Positions 1 through 3,928 of a stretch of DNA of 5,753 bases are shown piece after piece. Under the pieces are notes generated by a model. That model saw only the letters and a program-made list of their open reading frames with translations, was not told where the DNA came from and did no database searches. The position numbers and the translations under genes were made by a program. Numbering within the stretch: position 1 is the first letter of the stretch; each line of letters starts with the position of its first letter. The stretch is taken from assembly GCA_002727895.1 (NCBI GenBank), contig PBUO01000042.1:20412-26164 (forward strand). The letters run 5' to 3'. The DNA is from Acidimicrobiaceae bacterium (lineage in GTDB: Bacteria > Actinomycetota > Acidimicrobiia > Acidimicrobiales > MedAcidi-G1).

Positions 1-207
1 CCGGACCTGGACCTGCTCATCGAGGACCTGGACCTGTCGGAGCGTCCCCGAAACTGCCTGAAGCGTGCCCAGGTCGACACCGTGGCCCAGTTGCTGGAGA
101 AGACCGAGGACGACCTGCTGGCCGTCACCAACTTCGGCCAGAAGTCGCTGGACGAGGTCATCGAGAAGCTGGACGAGCGCGGCCTGGCGCTAAAGGTCAG
201 GGGCTGA
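1..207 (+). CDS. rpoA: DNA-directed RNA polymerase subunit alpha, C-terminal part (5' end outside window)
   Basis: The reading frame enters from the left edge and gives 68 residues before the TGA at 205-207. It covers the end of the acidic interdomain linker (DLDL...IEDLDL) and the whole alpha C-terminal domain. Visible hallmarks are RPRNCLKR (local residues 15-22), matching the RSxNCLK segment that contains the UP-element-contacting Arg, Asn and Cys-Leu-Lys of E. coli (R265, N268, C269-K271), and NFGQKSLDEV (44-53), matching the second helix-hairpin-helix-like contact loop (G296, K298, S299). The domain ends in ERGLALKVRG. By family knowledge it is the part of polymerase that contacts A/T-rich upstream DNA and activators. 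Next comes rplQ after 4 nt, the standard alpha-operon order. The identification is secure; only the N-terminal assembly domain is missing, because of the window edge. Confidence 0.97.
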   Translation, partial: PDLDLLIEDLDLSERPRNCLKRAQVDTVAQLLEKTEDDLLAVTNFGQKSLDEVIEKLDERGLALKVRG

Positions 208-211
208 GACC

Positions 212-565
212 GTGCCCGCCACCCCGAAGAAGGGGCGTCGCTTCGGCGGCAGCTCCGCCCACCATAAGTCGATGATGGCCAACCTGGTCGCATCGCTGAT
301 CGCCGCCGAGGCCATCACGACCACCGAGGCCAAGGCGAAGGCTGTGCGCCCCATCGCCGAGAAGATGATCACCAAGGCGCGCAAGGGCGGCGTCCACAAC
401 CACCGCCAGGTGGTCTCGTTCCTCCGGGACCGGGAGATGGCGTCCAAGTTGTTCGACGAGATCGGACCGCGCTACGCCGACCGTCCGGGTGGCTACACCC
501 GGATCCTGAAGGTCGGCCCCCGCCACGGGGACAATGCCCCGATGGCGCGCATCGAGCTGGTCTGA
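212..565 (+). CDS. rplQ: 50S ribosomal protein L17 (bL17)
   Basis: A 117-residue basic protein starting at GTG 212. An AGGGG Shine-Dalgarno at 199-203, inside the end of rpoA, is 8 nt from the start. The N-terminus MPATPKKGRRFGGSSAHHKS is a lineage version of the usual MRHxxxGRKLGR..SHR.A block. The family core follows: LVASLIAAEAITTTEAKAKAVRP (residues 25-47), then EKMITKARKG (50-59) and RPGGYTRILKVGPRHGDNAPMARIELV at the end (91-117, broken here only by line length). L17 binds 23S rRNA near the peptide exit side of the 50S subunit. It is slightly shorter than E. coli L17 (127 aa) and lacks the long acidic/alanine tails of some actinobacterial homologues. The 4-nt spacing from rpoA indicates co-transcription and probably translational coupling. 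Confidence 0.96.
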   Translation: MPATPKKGRRFGGSSAHHKSMMANLVASLIAAEAITTTEAKAKAVRPIAEKMITKARKGGVHNHRQVVSFLRDREMASKLFDEIGPRYADRPGGYTRILKVGPRHGDNAPMARIELV

Positions 566-581
566 TCAGGCCCTGACTCCC

Positions 582-1361
582 GTGCGGGTCCGGGGCGACG
601 TCGCCTACGACGGGGCCCCGTTCCACGGGTTCGCCGCCAACGACGGCGTCCCCACCGTCGCCGGACTTCTGAACGAGGCGCTGTCGCGCGCCCTGCGGTC
701 CGAGGTAGCTGTTACGTGCGCCGGTCGGACCGACCGCGGCGTGCACGCCGTCGGCCAGGTGGTCAGCTTCGACCTGCCGGACGACGTCGACCTGTCCCGC
801 GGCCTGGAGTCGGTTCGGCACGCCGTGAATCGCCAGGTCGGCCCGTCGGTGGTCGTCAAGTCCATGTCGGTGGTCGACGACGCGTTCGACGCCCGGTTCA
901 GCGCCACGGGACGCACCTACCGGTACCGGATCCTGGACCGGCCCGACGGTGACCCGTTCACCGCCACCCGGGCGTGGCACGTGCCCGAGGCCCTGGACGT
1001 GGCGGCCATGGAGGCCGCGGCCGTCCTGCTGGTCGGCGAGCACGACTTCTCGTCTTTCTGTCGGCGACCTCCGCCCCGCCCTGACGGGTCTGAGGCCGTC
1101 TTGGTGCGGCGGGTCACCGGGGCCTCGTTCCGGCGGGTGGTCGACGGCCTGTCGGGCGTCGAGTTGCTGGAGTTCGAGGTGTCGGCGTCGGCCTTCTGCC
1201 ACCAGATGGTGCGCTCCATCGTGGGCACGCTGGTCGCCGTCGGTCGGGGCCGCATGGAGGCCTCATCGATGCCCGACGTGCTGGCCGCCCGGGACCGCCA
1301 CGCCGCTGGCGAACCGGCCCCGGCCCACGGCCTCACCTTCTGGTCGGTCGACTACCCGTGA
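582..1361 (+). CDS. truA: tRNA pseudouridine(38-40) synthase TruA
   Basis: Isomerises uridine to pseudouridine at tRNA positions 38-40 in the anticodon arm. I chose GTG 582 (259 aa) because the product then begins MRVRGDVAYDGAPFHGF, the normal TruA start (hydrophobic strand, YDG.xFHGW/F). The in-frame ATG at 534 would add 16 non-homologous residues and overlap rplQ by 32 nt. Motifs, numbered from 582: GRTDRGVHA with catalytic Asp51; RFSATGRTYRYRI (105-117) with the conserved Tyr stacking on the target base; HDFSSFCR (154-161); FCHQMVRSIVGTLVAVGRGR (205-224); and the terminal APAHGLTFWSVDYP. All family blocks are present and the length is normal, so it should be active. It lies 16 nt after rplQ with only a weak AGG upstream (568-570), which suggests translation by coupling or readthrough from rplQ. 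The rplQ-truA pair is a common bacterial arrangement. Confidence 0.96.
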   Translation: MRVRGDVAYDGAPFHGFAANDGVPTVAGLLNEALSRALRSEVAVTCAGRTDRGVHAVGQVVSFDLPDDVDLSRGLESVRHAVNRQVGPSVVVKSMSVVDDAFDARFSATGRTYRYRILDRPDGDPFTATRAWHVPEALDVAAMEAAAVLLVGEHDFSSFCRRPPPRPDGSEAVLVRRVTGASFRRVVDGLSGVELLEFEVSASAFCHQMVRSIVGTLVAVGRGRMEASSMPDVLAARDRHAAGEPAPAHGLTFWSVDYP

Positions 1362-1420
1362 GCCCGTTCGAGAGGCGGATGCTACGGACCCCGACCGGCG
1401 TGGATGGCTCGTGCGGCGCG

Positions 1421-1440
1421 CGTCCCACGGGAGGGGGACG
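1421..1440 (+). terminator. weak hairpin after truA, possible end of alpha-operon transcript
   Basis: CGTCCC (1421-1426) can pair perfectly with GGGACG (1435-1440) around an 8-nt loop. It lies 60 nt past the truA stop and immediately before the candidate -35 element of the rplM promoter. No T-run follows, so it is not a classical intrinsic terminator, and in GC-rich DNA a 6-bp stem arises easily by chance. It is included because a transcript end is expected between truA and the rplM promoter. Confidence 0.2.
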
Positions 1441-1442
1441 GG

Positions 1443-1471
1443 TTGCTGGGGTGTGGTGCCCGCCGTAGCCT
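1443..1471 (+). promoter_or_regulatory. candidate promoter of rplM-rpsI
   Basis: TTGCTG (1443-1448) and TAGCCT (1466-1471) are separated by exactly 17 nt, matching the housekeeping-sigma pattern TTGNNN-17-TANNNT common in actinobacteria. The -35 element keeps only the TTG core; the -10 keeps the conserved T, A and final T. A start about 7 nt downstream (near 1478) would give an untranslated leader of about 87 nt before rplM. The 203-nt gap separating truA from rplM is the largest in the window, which supports an independent promoter here. Prediction by eye only. Confidence 0.5.
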
Positions 1472-1478
1472 TGACCCC

Positions 1479-1530
1479 CGGTCCGAGCGCGTGCGCCGAC
1501 CGAACGTGGACTGCCCGGGCGGGCGATCCA
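1479..1530 (+). promoter_or_regulatory. candidate structured 5' leader of rplM-rpsI (two adjacent hairpins)
   Basis: Two 24-nt hairpins sit in tandem, four nt apart, starting about where transcription from the upstream promoter should begin. Hairpin 1 (1479-1502) has a 5-bp outer stem CGGTC/GACCG and an imperfect inner stem. Hairpin 2 (1507-1530) has arms TGGACTGCCC and GGGCGATCCA around the loop GGGC: ten positions with one C-A mismatch and one G-U pair. The rplM start codon is 34 nt further on. In E. coli the rplM-rpsI operon is autoregulated by L13, so a protein-binding leader is reasonable here, but I recognise no known leader family. High GC makes accidental pairing likely. Confidence 0.3.
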
Positions 1531-1564
1531 CCCCGAAGCCTCCAGACCTGACAGGGCGGTCACC

Positions 1565-2017
1565 GTGTCCACCTACACCCCCAAGGCCAGCGAGATCCAG
1601 CGCGCCTGGCACGTCGTCGACGCTGAGGGCCTCATCCTCGGACGCATGGCGTCGGAGGTCGCGGCCATCCTGCGCGGCAAGCACAAGCCGACGTTCACGC
1701 CCCACGTCGACACCGGCGATCACGTGGTGATCGTCAACGCCGACAAGGTGGTGCTGACCGGAGCCAAGGCGACCGACAAGAACGTCTACGACCACTCGGG
1801 CTACCCCGGCGGTCTGAAGACCCGGGCCTACGGCACCTTCCTGGCCGAGAAGCCCGAGGAGGCCGTCCGCCGGACCATCCGGGGGATGCTGCCCAAGAAC
1901 CGCCTCGGCCGCCAGCAGCTCTCGAAGCTGAAGGTGTACCGCGGCGCCGACCATCCGCACGAGGCGCAGCAGCCGCAGCCGCTGGCCCTCGACCACACCC
2001 GGGCCCGCCAGGCCTGA
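1565..2017 (+). CDS. rplM: 50S ribosomal protein L13 (uL13)
   Basis: A 150-residue protein starting at GTG 1565, with a purine-rich AGGGCGG (1553-1559) as the likely ribosome binding site. The start STYTPKASEIQRAWHVVDA is typical of actinobacterial L13. Conserved blocks follow in order: LILGRMASEVAAILRGKHKP (residues 20-39), TGDHVVIVNADKVVLTG (46-62), the YDHSGYPGG loop (71-79), and the family signature RTIRGMLPKNRLG leading to LSKLKVYRGADHPHEAQQP near the C-terminus. L13 is an early-assembling 50S protein that binds 23S rRNA. It is followed after 26 nt by rpsI, forming the near-universal L13-S9 pair, and is preceded by its own candidate promoter and leader. Length and motifs are normal. Confidence 0.97.
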   Translation: MSTYTPKASEIQRAWHVVDAEGLILGRMASEVAAILRGKHKPTFTPHVDTGDHVVIVNADKVVLTGAKATDKNVYDHSGYPGGLKTRAYGTFLAEKPEEAVRRTIRGMLPKNRLGRQQLSKLKVYRGADHPHEAQQPQPLALDHTRARQA

Positions 2018-2032
2018 GTCGACGGTTCCCAC

Positions 2033-2037
2033 AGGAG
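2033..2037 (+). promoter_or_regulatory. Shine-Dalgarno of rpsI
   Basis: AGGAG lies 6 nt before the ATG at 2044. It is one of the clearest ribosome binding sites in the window. With the 26-nt gap after rplM, it indicates that S9 is translated by independent initiation rather than by stop-start overlap. Confidence 0.75.
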
Positions 2038-2043
2038 CATCTG

Positions 2044-2436
2044 ATGTCCAGCCCCCTGATCCAGACCACCGGTCGTCGCAAGGAGTCCGTGGCACGCGTG
2101 CGGCTGCGTTCCGGCAACGGCACGGTCACCGTGAACGGCCGGACCGCCGAGGACTACTTCCCATCCGAGAGCCACCGCCTGGTGTTCACCGAGCCCCTGC
2201 GGGTGACGGCCACCGAGGGTGCCTACGACATCGACGTCACCCTGCACGGCGGCGGCGTGAGCGGCCAGGCCGGCGCCATGCGCCTCGGCATCGCCCGTGC
2301 CCTGGAGGCCTTGGATCCGGGGCGTCGCCCGGCGCTGAAGCAGGCCGGCCTGCTGACCCGGGACGACCGCAAGAAGGAGTCCAAGAAGTACGGGCTCCAC
2401 AAGGCACGCAAGGCCCCGCAGTACTCCAAGCGCTGA
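2044..2436 (+). CDS. rpsI: 30S ribosomal protein S9 (uS9)
   Basis: A 130-residue basic protein from ATG 2044, the only ATG start among the complete genes here. The N-terminal block TTGRRKESVARVRLRSGNG (residues 8-26) is the S9 start, VNGRTAEDYFP (30-40) matches the usual VNGR.xEDYF, and GGGVSGQAGAMRLGIARAL (69-87) is the S9 family signature. The end, LTRDDRKKESKKYGLHKARK then APQYSKR, is complete. By family knowledge the basic C-terminal tail reaches the ribosomal P site and touches the tRNA anticodon loop, and its final SKR is intact here. It forms an operon with rplM. A strong hairpin begins 14 nt after its stop codon, so the transcript may end there. Confidence 0.97.
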   Translation: MSSPLIQTTGRRKESVARVRLRSGNGTVTVNGRTAEDYFPSESHRLVFTEPLRVTATEGAYDIDVTLHGGGVSGQAGAMRLGIARALEALDPGRRPALKQAGLLTRDDRKKESKKYGLHKARKAPQYSKR

Positions 2437-2450
2437 GCCAGCGGTGCCCG

Positions 2451-2471
2451 GTCGGCGTCCCCGATGCCGAC
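2451..2471 (+). terminator. 9-bp hairpin downstream of rpsI, candidate transcript end
   Basis: GTCGGCGTC (2451-2459) pairs with GATGCCGAC (2463-2471) around a CCC triloop: nine contiguous pairs, one of them G-U. This is the most regular stem seen in the window, and it sits between the rpsI stop (2436) and the candidate glmM -10 element (2483). The following bases (GATCCGCCTCC) contain no T-run. It would therefore be a non-canonical terminator, an attenuator or a 3'-end stabilising stem rather than a textbook intrinsic terminator. Confidence 0.4.
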
Positions 2472-2482
2472 GATCCGCCTCC

Positions 2483-2488
2483 TACGCT
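2483..2488 (+). promoter_or_regulatory. candidate -10 element for glmM (possible leaderless start at ATG 2496)
   Basis: TACGCT fits the actinobacterial -10 pattern TANNNT. The ATG at 2496 begins 7 nt after its last base, the spacing expected when transcription starts at the start codon itself (a leaderless mRNA). No good -35 is visible 16-18 nt upstream, and that region overlaps the hairpin at 2451-2471. The call rests on one short motif plus its spacing. Confidence 0.3.
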
Positions 2489-2495
2489 GGCCGCC

Positions 2496-2544
2496 ATGGT
2501 CGGTGGTCCCTCGTGAGCGACCCGTCATGAGGAAGCAGCAGTGA
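2496..2544 (+). other. chain of three tiny overlapping ORFs leading into glmM
   Basis: Three very short frames run in series. ATG 2496 to TGA 2514-2516 encodes MVGGPS. GTG 2513 to TGA 2528-2530 encodes MSDPS. ATG 2527 to TGA 2542-2544 encodes MRKQQ. Each stop overlaps the next start by four bases (GTGA 2513-2516, ATGA 2527-2530), and the last stop overlaps the glmM GTG in the same way (GTGA 2541-2544). The glmM Shine-Dalgarno GAGGA (2529-2533) lies inside the third ORF, so ribosomes crossing it could mask that site or reinitiate at glmM. Only the arrangement is visible; none of the peptides is recognisable and none is shown to be translated. Confidence 0.25.
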
Positions 2545-3917
2545 GCGACGCGCCCGCACCGCTGCGATTCGGCACCGACGGCGTCCGCGCCCGGGTCGGC
2601 ACCTTGCTCGACGAGCCGGCGGTGCGCGCCCTGGGTCGGGCCGCGGCCACCCACCTTGGGTCCACGAACGTGCTGGTGGGACGCGACACCCGCGAATCGG
2701 GCCCCGACCTAGCTCGCGCCCTGGCCGAGGGCCTGGCCGATGGGGGTGCCGTGCCGGCGTCGATGGGCGTGGTCCCGACACCGGCGGTGGCGCATGCCTG
2801 TCGGGCCGACGGAGTGGCCGGGGCGATGGTCACCGCCTCGCACAACCCTTGGTACGACAACGGAATCAAGTTCTTCGCCGTCGGCGGGCGCAAGCTCGAC
2901 GATGCGGCGCAGGAGGCCGTGCAGGCCGCCTGGGACGGCGCGCCCCGGCTCGACGCCCCGCTCGCTGGCGCTCCGCCGGCGTGGGCAGATCCCGACGACC
3001 CGGTCGACGGGGGTCGGGCCTGGGCCGACGCCTTGGTGGCAGCCGGGGAGTCCGACGGAGGTCGACCGCGCCCGCTGGGTGGACTCAAGCTGGTCGTGGA
3101 CTGCGCCAACGGCGCCATGTCGCCCTTCGCTGTCGACGTGCTGCGTCGCCTCGGCGCCGAGGTGTCGGAGCTCCACGCATCGCCGGACGGCCGCAATGTC
3201 AACGACGGCTGCGGGTCCACCCACCCCGAGGACCTCCGGGCCGCCGTGGTCGTCGCCCGGGCCTCCGCCGGCCTGGCCTTCGACGGGGACGGCGACCGGG
3301 TGGTGGCTGTCGGAGACGACGGGGCGCTGCTCGACGGGGACGACCTGATGGCTGTGTGCGCCGTCGACCTGCATGACCGGGGCCTGTTGGCCGGCGACAC
3401 GGTGGCCGTGACCGTCATGTCCAACCTGGGCCTGCGCCGGGCGCTGGCCGACCACGGCATCGCCGTGCACGAGACGCCGGTCGGCGACCGCCACGTGCTC
3501 GAGGCCCTCGACGCCCACGGCTGGGTACTGGGCGGCGAGCAGTCGGGGCACGTGGTGTTCCGCGATCTGGCCAGCACTGGCGACGGCCTGCTGACCGGGA
3601 TCCGGACGCTGGTGGCCGCCGGTCGGACGGGCCGCACCCTCGGGGGCCGGGTGGCCGACCTGATGGTCCGGGCCCCGCAGGTACTGCACGCCGTGCCGGT
3701 GGCCGCTGACGGGGCGTTGGTGGTGGCCGGCCTGGCCGACGAGGTGGCCGAGGCCGCCGCGCAGCTCGGCGACGCCGGCCGGGTGCTGGTGCGCCCGTCG
3801 GGCACCGAACCGGTGGTGCGGGTCATGGTCGAGGCTTTCGATGCCGCCGAGGCCGCCGCGGTGGCCGACCGGCTGGTCGACGCCATCCGACGGGTCGACG
3901 CCGGTCCGGTTTCGTAG
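2541..3917 (+). CDS. glmM: phosphoglucosamine mutase GlmM
   Basis: Interconverts glucosamine-6-phosphate and glucosamine-1-phosphate, the second committed step toward UDP-GlcNAc, in the cytoplasm. At 458 residues it has the normal length and all four alpha-D-phosphohexomutase motifs. These are LRFGTDGVR (8-16) opening domain 1; VTASHNPWYDNGIKF (97-111) with phosphoserine Ser100; DGDGDR (248-253) holding Mg2+; GGEQSGH (331-337) for sugar specificity; and RPSGTEP (418-424) for phosphate binding. The DNGIKFF wording after SHNP and the EQSGH loop favour GlmM over phosphomannomutase or phosphoglucomutase. GTG 2541 is certain because an in-frame TGA at 2514 lies upstream with no other start between; GAGGA (2529-2533) is 7 nt away. 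It is followed 11 nt later by the glmS-like gene, whose product supplies its substrate. Confidence 0.95.
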   Translation: MSDAPAPLRFGTDGVRARVGTLLDEPAVRALGRAAATHLGSTNVLVGRDTRESGPDLARALAEGLADGGAVPASMGVVPTPAVAHACRADGVAGAMVTASHNPWYDNGIKFFAVGGRKLDDAAQEAVQAAWDGAPRLDAPLAGAPPAWADPDDPVDGGRAWADALVAAGESDGGRPRPLGGLKLVVDCANGAMSPFAVDVLRRLGAEVSELHASPDGRNVNDGCGSTHPEDLRAAVVVARASAGLAFDGDGDRVVAVGDDGALLDGDDLMAVCAVDLHDRGLLAGDTVAVTVMSNLGLRRALADHGIAVHETPVGDRHVLEALDAHGWVLGGEQSGHVVFRDLASTGDGLLTGIRTLVAAGRTGRTLGGRVADLMVRAPQVLHAVPVAADGALVVAGLADEVAEAAAQLGDAGRVLVRPSGTEPVVRVMVEAFDAAEAAAVADRLVDAIRRVDAGPVS

Positions 3918-3920
3918 GAT
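3915..3920 (+). promoter_or_regulatory. TAGGAT at the glmM/glmS junction: stop codon, SD core and possible -10
   Basis: The hexamer contains the glmM stop (TAG 3915-3917) and the AGGA core of a Shine-Dalgarno (3916-3919), 9 nt before the glmS GTG. It also matches the actinobacterial -10 pattern TANNNT, with the GTG starting 8 nt after it. The first two roles are well supported. The promoter role is speculative, because the best -35-like sequence (TCGACG at 3895-3900) is only 14 nt upstream. Confidence 0.35.
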
Positions 3921-3928
3921 CGAACGCC

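Noticed and set aside
3..36. 13-nt direct repeat GGACCTGGACCTG at 3-15 and 24-36
   Set aside because: It encodes the two DLDL acidic stretches of the RpoA linker (DLDL-LIE-DLDL), which is ordinary for alpha subunits. The DNA repeat follows from codon choice.
534..581. Upstream ATG at 534 as the truA start
   Set aside because: It would add 16 residues (MPRWRASSWSDQALTP) absent from TruA proteins and overlap rplQ by 32 nt. GTG 582 gives the standard N-terminus.
949..1551. Alternative + strand frame of 200 codons across the end of truA, and others at 2740-3348 and 4294-5319
   Set aside because: They are Arg/Pro/Gly/Ser-rich translations in shifted frames of truA, glmM and glmS with no family motifs. 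They are shadow frames.
2525..3886. Long minus-strand open frame (453 codons) opposite glmM, and a similar one at 2709-4121
   Set aside because: The products are low-complexity Ser/Ala/Arg/Thr or Gly/Arg/His-rich with no recognisable domain. They are the expected antisense shadows of a high-GC gene whose + strand product has every GlmM motif.
3918..3928. glmS ribozyme upstream of glmS
   Set aside because: Only 11 nt separate glmM and glmS, far too little for the ribozyme, which is mainly a Firmicutes feature.
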